Of a DNA stretch of 64,000 nt, positions 16,310 to 24,194 are shown in pieces; the stretch's first letter is position 1; each line of letters opens with the position of its first letter. This stretch comes from Hirschia litorea (GTDB taxonomy: Bacteria; Pseudomonadota; Alphaproteobacteria; Caulobacterales; Hyphomonadaceae): NCBI RefSeq assembly GCF_042665075.1, contig NZ_JBHTBR010000002.1, positions 1,364,001 through 1,428,000 of the forward strand. The letters are read 5' to 3'. Both the position numbers and the translations under genes were made by a program. Below the pieces are notes generated by a model. That model was not told the origin of the DNA, did not search any database, and saw nothing but the letters and a program-made list of their open reading frames with translations.

Positions 16310-17902
16310 TCAATCAAAGATGAACCCGGCACCGCTTGTGCCTGATTCCGGTTCCACTTCAGCGCCTGCCACTGCATACACTTGGTTCATTTTCCCGAAG
16401 AAAATAGCTTTTGCATCACGCGTGTTGACCAAACCATCATCAGGAGCGCGCAATTTCTTAGGGTCCGTTGGGTCCACAAGATATGGCGTCACGATAACGA
16501 CCAATTCAGTCTCTTCGTTTTGAAATTCACGAGAACGGAAAAGCGAACCTAGGATCGGAATGTTTCCAACACCGGGCACTTTATCCATCGCTTGGCGTGT
16601 CTGCTCTTGAATAAGCCCAGCAATGACAAGTGAGCCACCAGATGGCATCTCAACTGTCGTATCTGCGCGGCGCACCTTCAATGCAGGGATAACTACCGCT
16701 GGTGAAGTAACTGTGGTTCCATTGGAGTTCACATAGACTTCACCACCAATTTGATATCCACCTTGAGAGGTCATTTCCGATACCTCAGTGGAAATACGCA
16801 TTGAAATACGGCTTTCAGACAACACAACCGGTGTAAAACCTAAGCCCACACCGAAAGGTTTAAATTCAAGTACAACCTGACCATCACTATCGACCTCTGA
16901 CGGGACGGGAAACTCACCACCCGCGAGGAATTTAGCGCTTTCACCAGATAGTGCCGTCAAATTTGGTTCGGCCAATGTTCGCACCAAACCAATTCGCTCA
17001 AGCATATCAACAGAGAAGCCGGCAGAGCTTTGAAGCTTATCACCAACATAATTGTTGTAACTTGGTGAAAGGTTTAGTCCGCCTAATGCTGAACCAGAAA
17101 TTCCTAGTGCATTTGAAGTACCAAATTTTACAGATTGATCCCAAGGTGCAGCTGGCGCAAAGACTTCCAACGCCTCACCTGCTGCATCCAGAAGCAATTC
17201 TCCAGTAGCTGCATCATAAGCTGTTTGCGCTGTTTTATTTGCGAGTTCACCAACACTTAGCGTACCGGACAAATTCACACCCAATTGCTTAATCACAGAG
17301 CGCTGCATCTCAACGATACGCACTTTAAGCAGAACCTGATCTTTTCCCTCAATTGAGATCATATTGATCACAGGGCTCTCTTCGACAACAAATTGTTGCG
17401 CTAATTGGATGGCCATGTCTGCATCGGAAAGGCTCGGTGCTTTCCCTGCCAACACGATGGCACCATTCACAAACTCAGCTTTAATTGCAGAGCGAGGGAC
17501 ATATTGTTCGATAAGTGCCTGCAACTCGCTGACGCCTTGTCCTGCAACAATCACGTCTAGTGCGAGAATTTCTTCACCGCGAGCATTCATAAAGATAATA
17601 CTGCTTTCGCCCTTACCCTTAGCAAGCACAGCAATGCGACGCTTAGAGCGCGCGAGCACATCGGCAATTTCTGGGTTTGCAACCAGAATATCATCGACAT
17701 CTTCTTCAAATTCCAAAACGGCTGTTTTATTTTGAGCGATATTGATCGAACGCGAGGTCGCACTTTGGCCTGGCTCGGTCACTTTAACTTTGATCGTCTG
17801 ACTTTCGCCACCCGTAGGCCTAGATTGCCCAAACGCCGCACCACTACTCATTAAAGCAGCAACACAGGCAGATACCATAATTTTTTTAAACATCGTTTTC
17901 AT
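16310..17902 (-). CDS. cpaC: Tad pilus outer-membrane secretin CpaC
   Basis: About 530 residues. The start is placed at the ATG at 17900-17902, ten bases after AAGGG; a GTG two codons earlier is possible. After a signal peptide (MVSACVAALMSSGAAFG), residues ~40-110 form the pilus assembly N-terminal domain (NIAQNKTAVLEFEEDVDDILVANPEIADVLA). A BON-like region and the secretin core follow: VRIVEMQRSVIKQLGVN, LAEPNLTALSGESAKFLAGGEFP, and the C-terminal VPGVGNIPILGSLFRSREFQNEETELVVIVTPYLV. It forms the channel through which the Flp pilus exits. Confidence 0.95.
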   Translation of the reverse strand: MKTMFKKIMVSACVAALMSSGAAFGQSRPTGGESQTIKVKVTEPGQSATSRSINIAQNKTAVLEFEEDVDDILVANPEIADVLARSKRRIAVLAKGKGESSIIFMNARGEEILALDVIVAGQGVSELQALIEQYVPRSAIKAEFVNGAIVLAGKAPSLSDADMAIQLAQQFVVEESPVINMISIEGKDQVLLKVRIVEMQRSVIKQLGVNLSGTLSVGELANKTAQTAYDAATGELLLDAAGEALEVFAPAAPWDQSVKFGTSNALGISGSALGGLNLSPSYNNYVGDKLQSSAGFSVDMLERIGLVRTLAEPNLTALSGESAKFLAGGEFPVPSEVDSDGQVVLEFKPFGVGLGFTPVVLSESRISMRISTEVSEMTSQGGYQIGGEVYVNSNGTTVTSPAVVIPALKVRRADTTVEMPSGGSLVIAGLIQEQTRQAMDKVPGVGNIPILGSLFRSREFQNEETELVVIVTPYLVDPTDPKKLRAPDDGLVNTRDAKAIFFGKMNQVYAVAGAEVEPESGTSGAGFIFD

Positions 17903-17916
17903 TGTCACAGCCCTTT

Positions 17917-18897
17917 CTAGGCCCCATCGCCAGCATACGAGGGGGCAGGCGCGTTCTGCCTACCATTATATGATTGGTTGAATTCTTGTCCGGCCGGTCT
18001 TGCATTTCCCGGCCCCACATTACTTTGCACCACACCAGCAGGTGCGCTCATTGGCGCAGCACTTACACCGCGTTGGAATACGCGCACACCGTCTGATCCA
18101 CCACCGCGACGCGCAGCTAATGCCAACCCATTTGCAGTCGCCCCTGAAGGCCCACTCAGCTCACTTACTGACCGCAAAACAAGTGATAAATCACCACGTT
18201 CTTGTGCTGCCATCAGCACCATCGCATCTTGTTTGCTCAATTCCAGCGTTGCACGGTGACCAACTACAGCTTCACCTGCATCACCGCCCACTGGCAAATA
18301 ATATCCATCAATCGCCAGAACACGCACATTGTTCAAAATTGTATCAATTGCAGTTTCTTCCACCACACCTTCTGGCTTGGTGACTTCAACTTCAAAAGTT
18401 AGGAAGACATCCACATGATCGTTTGGAAAGATAAAACCACCCGCAGCTGTTTCAGCTGTAATTTCCACGCTCACAGCTCGCATACCCGGCGTTAAAACAG
18501 CAGACATAAAGCCCGCCTCACCTGGGTGAACAACTTTCTCTGACGTCAATGGCTCACCAGCCATCATATTCGTACGAATAACAGCACCCTGCATCGCCTC
18601 AAGCGCGTCAGGGTTTACCTCATCTGTAAAGAAAGAAACTGTATTTGCTTCTTCTGGCCAAGGCTCCCAGCTCAATTGGCCTTCACGAACAAACGTCCCT
18701 ACTTTCAAATCTGCCGCAGCAACAAGAACTTTCGTCACCGGTATTTCTTCTTGCGTCTCCCCAAGCCCTGTCAGAGCACTTGTTTGAATAGGCATAACAG
18801 CAGGTGCTGTTGAGCCCTGCATTCCATTCACAAGAAACGCCGCTGCTATTGCAGCACCTGCCGCAACAAGTAGAATTATTAGACGCATGACTGGCAT
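17917..18897 (-). CDS. cpaB: Tad pilus periplasmic protein CpaB (RcpC)
   Basis: 326 residues with an N-terminal membrane helix (LIILLVAAGAAIAAAFLV). A SAF domain (~55-125) is seen in VLVAAADLKVGTFVREGQLSWEPWP and IRTNMMAGEPLTSEKVVHPGE. It is followed by the RcpC domain MRAVSVEITAETAAGGFIFPNDHVDVFLTF. The C-terminal tail is Gly/Ala/Pro-rich. AGGAGA precedes the ATG. It is first in the tight cpaBCDEF-tadBC run; cpaA and pilA are a little upstream on the same strand. Confidence 0.93.
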   Translation of the reverse strand: MPVMRLIILLVAAGAAIAAAFLVNGMQGSTAPAVMPIQTSALTGLGETQEEIPVTKVLVAAADLKVGTFVREGQLSWEPWPEEANTVSFFTDEVNPDALEAMQGAVIRTNMMAGEPLTSEKVVHPGEAGFMSAVLTPGMRAVSVEITAETAAGGFIFPNDHVDVFLTFEVEVTKPEGVVEETAIDTILNNVRVLAIDGYYLPVGGDAGEAVVGHRATLELSKQDAMVLMAAQERGDLSLVLRSVSELSGPSGATANGLALAARRGGGSDGVRVFQRGVSAAPMSAPAGVVQSNVGPGNARPAGQEFNQSYNGRQNAPAPSYAGDGA

Positions 18898-18968
18898 TTA
18901 CTTCTCCTAAAGTCCTCTGGACCTTGCATTTGTTGCGTTACAATTTCACGCATGTCCTAAACTTATCG

Positions 18969-19478
18969 TTAATTCGCGACAGAAATCGCATTCAGAGCAT
19001 TTATCAAAATCAATGATTTCGGCGCTGCCCAGAAACCTCCCGCCGCTATCGCAACGCCATAGGGCACTTTTTTGACATCAAATATTTTAGCGAGACGCTC
19101 ATTTTTCGGCTCGATTTTCAACCGGCGCACGATAATCAAAGGAATAGCGACAATACCGCCCGCAATCGCAAAGGCCGCTAAAAACGTCATTCCACCAGAT
19201 ACGCCCATCCAAAGCGATGTCGCAGCAACAAGTTTAGCATCCCCACCACCCCATGCTTTTAAGTAAAACAGGACAACACCCGCAATAAACGCGATGAAAC
19301 CGACAAGCAGATGCCATCCAAATTGATGTAAAGTTAAATGTGCAAAGTAAGCTGCGGGAAGAAATGCCAGCGCAATGACAATAGAAACCCAATTTGGGAT
19401 GATACGCTCAAGCACATCATAGATTGCTCCATATACGAGCAAACCCGCAAACACACCCGCTAATATGATAATAATCAT
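18969..19478 (-). CDS. cpaA: Prepilin peptidase CpaA (A24 family)
   Basis: 169 residues, almost entirely membrane helices. The two catalytic aspartates of A24 peptidases are visible: the first in AIYDVLERIIPNWV and the second in WGGGDAKLVAATSLWMG (GxGD motif). It is the short CpaA/TadV form without the N-terminal methylase domain. It should cleave PilA and the TadE-like pseudopilins at the Gly before their hydrophobic segment. Confidence 0.93.
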   Translation of the reverse strand: MIIIILAGVFAGLLVYGAIYDVLERIIPNWVSIVIALAFLPAAYFAHLTLHQFGWHLLVGFIAFIAGVVLFYLKAWGGGDAKLVAATSLWMGVSGGMTFLAAFAIAGGIVAIPLIIVRRLKIEPKNERLAKIFDVKKVPYGVAIAAGGFWAAPKSLILINALNAISVAN

Positions 19479-19608
19479 ACGCCCCTCTCACTCCCCTAAA
19501 GCCACAAAGGCTAGAATATGAGCAAAGGCTTAAACACTGATGGTGAATTTAAAGTTACTTGCGTGCCCGCCTGAGACTACATGTTTAAAATTATCAAATT
19601 GAACAAAA

Positions 19609-19640
19609 AAAGCCGCCGGAATAAACCGACGGCTTTCAAT
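19609..19640 (-). terminator. Terminator downstream of pilA
   Basis: An 11-bp stem with one mismatch (19609-19619 with 19626-19636) and a six-base loop is followed on the minus strand by seven T residues, 20 bp after the pilA stop. It would let pilA be made in excess over cpaA and the assembly genes. Confidence 0.85.
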
Positions 19641-19658
19641 TTTAATACTCGACTAAGC

Positions 19659-19838
19659 TTATGACTTAGGAGCAGCAACCATTTTACCAGAAACTTCGTT
19701 AAATGTTGCGTTAGCGTTATTTCCAACAGTTGATACACCAGTGATGATTGCAACAGAAATAAGAGCAGCGATTAGGCCGTACTCGATTGCAGTTGCACCA
19801 GACTCGTCGTTAAAGAATTTTTTCATAAGGTTTTTCAT
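19659..19838 (-). CDS. pilA: Flp/Fap-type major pilin PilA
   Basis: 59-residue prepilin from the ATG at 19836-19838, which has CGGAGAA upstream; longer in-frame versions lack such a site. The charged leader MKNLMKKFFNDESG ends at the prepilin peptidase site. It is followed by the Flp motif ATAIEYGLIAALISVAIITGV and a short tail NNANATFNEVSGKMVAAPKS. CpaA cleaves after the Gly and the product assembles into Flp pili. It lies upstream of cpaA with its own terminator. Confidence 0.95.
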   Translation of the reverse strand: MKNLMKKFFNDESGATAIEYGLIAALISVAIITGVSTVGNNANATFNEVSGKMVAAPKS

Positions 19839-19971
19839 TTGTATTCTCCGCATTTCATTTGCATGGCTATTTAAAATTCCCACCCCTTATTTTGTAGTCT
19901 TCTCGGCGGTGGATGAGTTATGTATAGAATAGATTGATGAAATCGAAGTTTAAACAAGTAAAAACTTGTCT

Positions 19972-19997
19972 GGTAAACAGGTAATTACTTGTTTACC
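19972..19997. repeat. 26-bp near-perfect palindrome upstream of pilA
   Basis: Arms GGTAAACA and TGTTTACC surround a central GTAATTAC-containing core; only one position pair breaks the symmetry. It starts 134 bp upstream of the pilA ATG. It fits a binding site for a dimeric or tetrameric regulator controlling pilA. Confidence 0.5.
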
Positions 19998-20064
19998 ATG
20001 AAAATACCCCCCCTTATTGTAACCTTTGGTTTACCCTAATCTACGGCAGGTAAATTTTATTCTC

Positions 20065-20092
20065 CGCGCGCGTATACGTGCGTACGCGTGCG
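20065..20092. other. 28-nt alternating pyrimidine-purine tract (Z-DNA-prone)
   Basis: Every base from 20065 to 20092 alternates pyrimidine and purine, dominated by CG and CA/TG steps with two TA steps. Such tracts flip to left-handed DNA under negative supercoiling. The neighbourhood is AT-rich, which makes the tract stand out. The alternation is read directly; any structural or regulatory effect is inferred. Confidence 0.6.
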
Positions 20093-20259
20093 GGTACTAA
20101 TTAGCTTTTGCACCCTCCCTCCCCTAAGCCATGACATTGTCTGGCAGAAACAAAATACCCCGCAGACTGCTGGAGAACACGTTTCTTAGTCTTTGATTCA
20201 AGTTTTACGATTAATTTTAGGTCAAATCGCGAACCGGTGCGATAATCAGGAGTTCTTAC

Positions 20260-20658
20260 ATGGCTTTTAATTTTTTAAAATTTGCCGCAGCAGCCACACT
20301 TATTGGTGCAGCTAGTCTTTCAGCCCAGGCTGAAACGTCCAACACAGAACAAAAAATTGATGTCTTCATTGATCAGACGCAATTACTGCACCTTGGCAAA
20401 CCTATGGGCAGCATTATTATTGGTAACCCAGATGTTGCAACAGTGGCCGTTCACGACAACCACACACTCTTGCTAACTGGCCTAAGCTTTGGTGCCACTA
20501 ATCTTATCGTTCTAGATTCCATTGGGCGCACAATCCACACAAGCCAACTACTTGTATCGGAAAGAAGCGACGTTGGTTCACTCACGATTGCACGCGGACA
20601 AGACACCAACACTTATGCGTGCCACGATAAATGTCGCCCCGTAAAATCTGGAATGTAG
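20260..20658 (+). CDS. Small secreted pilus assembly N-terminal-domain protein
   Basis: 132 residues: a signal peptide (FLKFAAAATLIGAASLSAQA), then ~75 residues resembling the N-terminal domain of CpaC secretins (QLLHLGKPMGSIIIGNPDVATVAVHDNHTLLLTGLSFGATNLIVLD). A short tail follows with two Cys (ACHDKC). It has no secretin barrel. It may bind or modulate the CpaC channel or the pilus base. It heads the plus-strand pilus group, divergent from pilA. CAGGAG lies before the ATG. Confidence 0.75.
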   Translation: MAFNFLKFAAAATLIGAASLSAQAETSNTEQKIDVFIDQTQLLHLGKPMGSIIIGNPDVATVAVHDNHTLLLTGLSFGATNLIVLDSIGRTIHTSQLLVSERSDVGSLTIARGQDTNTYACHDKCRPVKSGM

Positions 20659-20724
20659 GCTCCATAAACGTCGTCGCAAATCATAGTTGCGATAAATAAT
20701 ATGCAAATTCTACAACCTGAAAAA

Positions 20725-20774
20725 GGAATTGCTTCATAGTTTTTTGGTATACCATCAAACAGATTTGCAATTCC
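20725..20774 (+). promoter_or_regulatory. Inverted repeat in the leader of the TadE-like gene
   Basis: GGAATTGC (20725-20732) pairs with GCAATTCC (20767-20774). Between them lies the perfect palindrome TGGTATACCA (20745-20754). The outer stem ends next to the AGGG Shine-Dalgarno of the following gene, so the folded RNA could influence its translation, or the DNA could be an operator. Role inferred. Confidence 0.35.
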
Positions 20775-20788
20775 AGGGTGTCATACCA

Positions 20789-21361
20789 ATGACCAAAACG
20801 CCAACATGCGTGCTTAAAACACCGCGATGGAAACGTCGCCTCAACGCCTTTGCTCATTCCTTTCGGAAAAACAAAGACGGTGCCGTTATGGTTGAATTTG
20901 CACTCATAGCAGCTCCTTTTTTCATTCTGGTATTCGGCCTCATCGAAATAGCGATGATTTTCCTTATGACGACAACACTTGATTATGGTGTGTCTCAAGC
21001 CTCTCGCCAAATTCGTACAGGACAAATTCAGGAACGCGCCGGTCTAGAGAGTGATTTTAGAGCTCTTGTATGTGGAAATCTATTCGATCTCCTCGCATGT
21101 GATTCACGCCTTCATATAGATGTTAGAAGGTATGACGATTTCGTTGCATCAGATGCCAACGACGAACTGCCGCTCAAAAAAGATGGTTCACTAGACAACA
21201 ATTTTCAATACAACCCTGGCGGCCCAAGTGAAATCGTTCTTGTTCAAGTTTACTATGAATGGAACCTAATCACACCCATAATGTCTTCCGGACTAAAAAA
21301 CATGAGTGGTAACAAACGCTTATTACACTCCACTGCTGTTTTCAGAAATGAGCCTTTCTGA
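20789..21361 (+). CDS. TadE-like pseudopilin
   Basis: About 190 residues from ATG at 20789 (MTKTPTCVLKTPRWKRR), with AGGG upstream. The leader FRKNKDG is followed by the TadE motif AVMVEFALIAAPFFILVFGLIEIAMIFLM, a processing site for CpaA and a single membrane helix. The rest is a periplasmic domain with two Cys (LVCGNLFDLLACD). TadE/TadF pseudopilins are needed for Flp pilus assembly. Its stop overlaps the next start by one base (TGATG). Confidence 0.85.
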   Translation: MTKTPTCVLKTPRWKRRLNAFAHSFRKNKDGAVMVEFALIAAPFFILVFGLIEIAMIFLMTTTLDYGVSQASRQIRTGQIQERAGLESDFRALVCGNLFDLLACDSRLHIDVRRYDDFVASDANDELPLKKDGSLDNNFQYNPGGPSEIVLVQVYYEWNLITPIMSSGLKNMSGNKRLLHSTAVFRNEPF

Positions 21362-21924
21362 TGAAAAAACACCTATTTCAACGCTTTTGGAAAAATAAAG
21401 ATGGTGTCGCGGCGCTAGAGTTTGCGCTGATACTACCTCTTATTGCTATATTATATTTTGGAACAATTGAAGTTTCATTCTTAGTTGAATCTGACCGCCG
21501 CGTTACTGCAACCGCGAGCACAATTGCAGACCTTGTCGCACGCACAAACGAAGTCAATTACTGCGAAATTGAAGATGTATTCTATGCATCCAGCCGCATC
21601 ATTCGTCCTTCAGATTCAAAGCTTGTGAAATTGCGTGTCTCTAGCGTTGTTGAAGATCCAAACAATGGCAACGCAGTCGTCGAATGGAGCCAAGCTCGCG
21701 GTGGCCAAACACCCTATAACAAAGGCAAAAAACTTACGGTAGATGCTGGTATCATGCCTACATCTGGGTCAGTCATACTTGCAGAAGTCGAATACAAATA
21801 CGACACCCCGTTCCAGTATATCATTCCATCAACATCTACACTGCAACAGAGCTTTTATTTGCGTCCACGTCAGTCAGAAAAAGTTATTTGGGTTGGATCA
21901 ACATCTGATCCGGGCAATTGCTAA
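21361..21924 (+). CDS. Second TadE/TadF-like pseudopilin
   Basis: 187 residues. The leader ends KNKDG and is followed by VAALEFALILPLIAILYFGTIEVSFLVES, again a CpaA-type cleavage site and membrane helix. ASTIADLVARTNEVNYCEIEDVF and a C-terminal Cys suggest a disulfide-bearing periplasmic domain. It is coupled by TGATG to the preceding TadE-like gene. Its end overlaps the end of convergent pabC by four bases. Confidence 0.85.
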   Translation: MKKHLFQRFWKNKDGVAALEFALILPLIAILYFGTIEVSFLVESDRRVTATASTIADLVARTNEVNYCEIEDVFYASSRIIRPSDSKLVKLRVSSVVEDPNNGNAVVEWSQARGGQTPYNKGKKLTVDAGIMPTSGSVILAEVEYKYDTPFQYIIPSTSTLQQSFYLRPRQSEKVIWVGSTSDPGNC

Positions 21925-22745
21925 GCACGTAGAACAAACTGCTCATAGGCGGGTGAAGAGTTCGGCATCTGGCGTCCGTCAATGGATATAACAGGACGCA
22001 CCCCCCAAAGACTATTCAAACCACACACAACACCCTCGGGCTGCTCAATCTCTGAACATCTAACAGAGCGCTCCTCTATTTGCAGCCCCTGATCTTTCAT
22101 CCGTTTAAATACCTGTTGGCGCATAAATCCAGCGCGCACACCATCTTCGATTGGCGGTGTTATCAGGCCATTTTCCTTAAACACAACAATATTACCCATT
22201 GCCAACCCCGCAACATTGCCTTGCATATTCAGCATCAACGCCTCATTGCCACCCGCCTTTTGCGCATGTCTCAGCGCCGCAAGATGATCTCCATAACATC
22301 CCGCTTTGATACGCGTTAGAGGAGATGTTTCATTTCTGCGGATAGGGCTAGTGATGAGTTTTAATGGCGCATAGGGTCGCCCCGCTTCTATCTTACTCAT
22401 CTGTATGACAAGCATAGGCTCCCCGAGCACAACAGCCCCCCGCCCTTGCCCGCGACTAAATGTTATTCGCACACTCGCTTCTATAGCGCCACTTTTGTTT
22501 AGCGCCGCTTCAGCCTCTTCTAGCGCTGCATAAATATCTGCATCATCAGGACCGCCCTGCATTTCAAGAACTGCCATTGATTTGCGAAGCAATTTGATAT
22601 GCGCTGCCTTCCCCTCAATAACACCTTCGCCAAATCGCAAAGTCTCAAAACAGGTATCGCCCAGCAAAAAACCGCGATCTTGTGGCGAAATATGCGCGTT
22701 ACCCGCATCCATCCATTCGCCATTCATCCAAATACGGTCAATCAT
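21921..22745 (-). CDS. pabC: Aminodeoxychorismate lyase (class IV aminotransferase fold)
   Basis: 274 residues of the fold-type IV PLP family: MIDRIWMNGEWMDAGNAHISPQDRGFLLGDTCFETLRF at the N-terminus, RIKAGCYGDHLAALRHAQKAGGNEALMLN with the likely PLP lysine, and a Gly-rich VAGLAMGNIVVF. The 8-bp overlap with pabB makes aminodeoxychorismate lyase (4-amino-4-deoxychorismate to para-aminobenzoate, for folate) the best call; a branched-chain or D-amino-acid transaminase role is less likely. GAGGAGGG precedes the ATG. Confidence 0.82.
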   Translation of the reverse strand: MIDRIWMNGEWMDAGNAHISPQDRGFLLGDTCFETLRFGEGVIEGKAAHIKLLRKSMAVLEMQGGPDDADIYAALEEAEAALNKSGAIEASVRITFSRGQGRGAVVLGEPMLVIQMSKIEAGRPYAPLKLITSPIRRNETSPLTRIKAGCYGDHLAALRHAQKAGGNEALMLNMQGNVAGLAMGNIVVFKENGLITPPIEDGVRAGFMRQQVFKRMKDQGLQIEERSVRCSEIEQPEGVVCGLNSLWGVRPVISIDGRQMPNSSPAYEQFVLRA

Positions 22746-24171
22746 CTTTGCCCTCCTCGCCGACGCGATCCCACATCAAAGCATTTACAAGCGCTTGGCC
22801 CTTATCAATCGTTTCCTGATATTCATTGGCAGGAATAGAATCCGCAACAATACCGCCTCCCACACGAAACTCACCTTTCCAGCCTTCAGGCGTATCTTGA
22901 AAGGCAGTCGAGCGGATAAGAATAGATGAATCCATACAGCCATCGGGCGTAATCCAGACCAGCGATCCACAATAAGGGCCACGCGCTGCATCTTCCAATT
23001 CAGCAATAATCTGCATGGCGCGTATTTTCGGCGCGCCAGTGATAGACCCTCCGGGAAAGGCTGCACGCAACAAATCGATCGGCCCTTTGCCCTTTTGCAG
23101 TCGCGCAGTCACCGTCGATACAAGATGATGCACATTGGCAAAACTCTCCAGCGCGTTCAATTTAGGAACCTTTACTGATCCCGCCACACTCACACGCGCC
23201 AAATCATTGCGCATTAAATCGACAATCATCAGATTTTCAGCGCGATCTTTTTCAGATGCCAATAATTGCGTTGCCAGCTCAACATCTTCTTCCGGTGTCT
23301 TCCCGCGCGGACGCGTGCCTTTAATTGGCTTGGTGGAAACATAAAGCTCGCCATCAATATCAAGACGCGTTTTCAAAAAGCGCTCAGGCGAATTGGATGC
23401 GAGCACCAAACCATCCAACCGAAAATAGGATGAGAAGGGAGCAGCGCTCCTGTCATTCAATCTCTTTATCAGATGAAAGGGATGCGCGCCGGTCTCCAAG
23501 TTGAAATCGAAGGCTTGCGATATATTTGCCTGAAAACAATCTCCGGCAAAAACATATTCCACCGTCCGAGCAATCTTCTGCTCATATCCCTGCACACTCT
23601 CTCGCGGCACAGGCATCCCAGCACACAAACTCCCTTGCCACAGGCCAATACTAGACGAGGACCGTAGGGCTTCCAAAAGGTCACCCGCACCAACACTTGC
23701 CGTTGCCTCCGCCCCTATGCAGCCGCCTTGCGATGCCTTCCAATTCCAATGGTATAGATAGGCTTTTTTCTCTTCATGATCAAAAGCAAGCACTTGATTA
23801 TAAAGACCAAACGCTAAGTCCGGCCATGCGGAACGCTCTGGTCCTTCTTTCAATTTTGGTAAAATGCTCTTACCAAATTCATAGCTTAAAAGCCCAGCCC
23901 ATCCTCCACAAAAAGGCGGTGCTCCGGCAGGTCTTTCAAATTGCAATTGCCCTAAATTATTCTCAATACTCGCAAGAGGGTCGCACTGCTCTCGTCCTGA
24001 AAAAACTAGCGTTTCCAAAGGATAAGCGCATATATAGCTCCACCTTTTTCCTTTGCCATGCATAAGCATCGCAAACGGAATATCCCGCAAAGGCTCAAAC
24101 ACCTCCACCGGATCACCATAAGGATATTCAATACAAATATACGCGCTAGAAGAATTCAAATATGTCACCAC
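22738..24171 (-). CDS. pabB: Aminodeoxychorismate synthase component I
   Basis: 477 residues, chorismate-binding family. The C-terminal half has KPIKGTRPRGKTPEEDVELATQLLASEKDRAENLMIVDLMRNDLARV, where the PIKGT lysine is the mark of PabB rather than TrpE, and AAFPGGSITGAPKIRAMQIIAELE. It forms 4-amino-4-deoxychorismate from chorismate and ammonia. The start is GTG (24169-24171), with a poor Shine-Dalgarno. It lies 23 bp after the tyrosine phosphatase and overlaps pabC, so the three are probably co-transcribed. Confidence 0.9.
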   Translation of the reverse strand: MVTYLNSSSAYICIEYPYGDPVEVFEPLRDIPFAMLMHGKGKRWSYICAYPLETLVFSGREQCDPLASIENNLGQLQFERPAGAPPFCGGWAGLLSYEFGKSILPKLKEGPERSAWPDLAFGLYNQVLAFDHEEKKAYLYHWNWKASQGGCIGAEATASVGAGDLLEALRSSSSIGLWQGSLCAGMPVPRESVQGYEQKIARTVEYVFAGDCFQANISQAFDFNLETGAHPFHLIKRLNDRSAAPFSSYFRLDGLVLASNSPERFLKTRLDIDGELYVSTKPIKGTRPRGKTPEEDVELATQLLASEKDRAENLMIVDLMRNDLARVSVAGSVKVPKLNALESFANVHHLVSTVTARLQKGKGPIDLLRAAFPGGSITGAPKIRAMQIIAELEDAARGPYCGSLVWITPDGCMDSSILIRSTAFQDTPEGWKGEFRVGGGIVADSIPANEYQETIDKGQALVNALMWDRVGEEGKDD

Positions 24172-24194
24172 AAAAGGAAACTAACCAAACCACT

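Larger units (their letters stand above)
19839..20259. promoter_or_regulatory. pilA / pilus-gene divergent control region
   Basis: A 421-bp gene-free stretch between pilA and the plus-strand pilus genes. From the pilA side it holds an inverted repeat ACAAGT-N4-ACTTGT (19954-19969) and a 26-bp near-perfect palindrome (19972-19997) with arms GGTAAACA/TGTTTACC. Two further copies of the element follow (GGTTTACC at ~20028 and GGTAAA at ~20050), then a 28-nt alternating pyrimidine-purine tract (20065-20092). Homopyrimidine and C-rich runs flank these. This is a likely operator and promoter zone for both directions; the exact promoters were not assigned. Confidence 0.55.

Noticed and set aside
11851..19478. 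A type II or type IVa secretion locus instead of Tad
   Set aside because: The TadA/CpaF VirB11-like ATPase, CpaE, the RcpC-type CpaB and the Flp pilin together are specific to Tad pili.
20080..20095. Possible recombination or attachment site at the CG-rich tract near pilA
   Set aside because: There is no integrase, tRNA or flanking direct repeat; the tract is better described by its purine-pyrimidine alternation.
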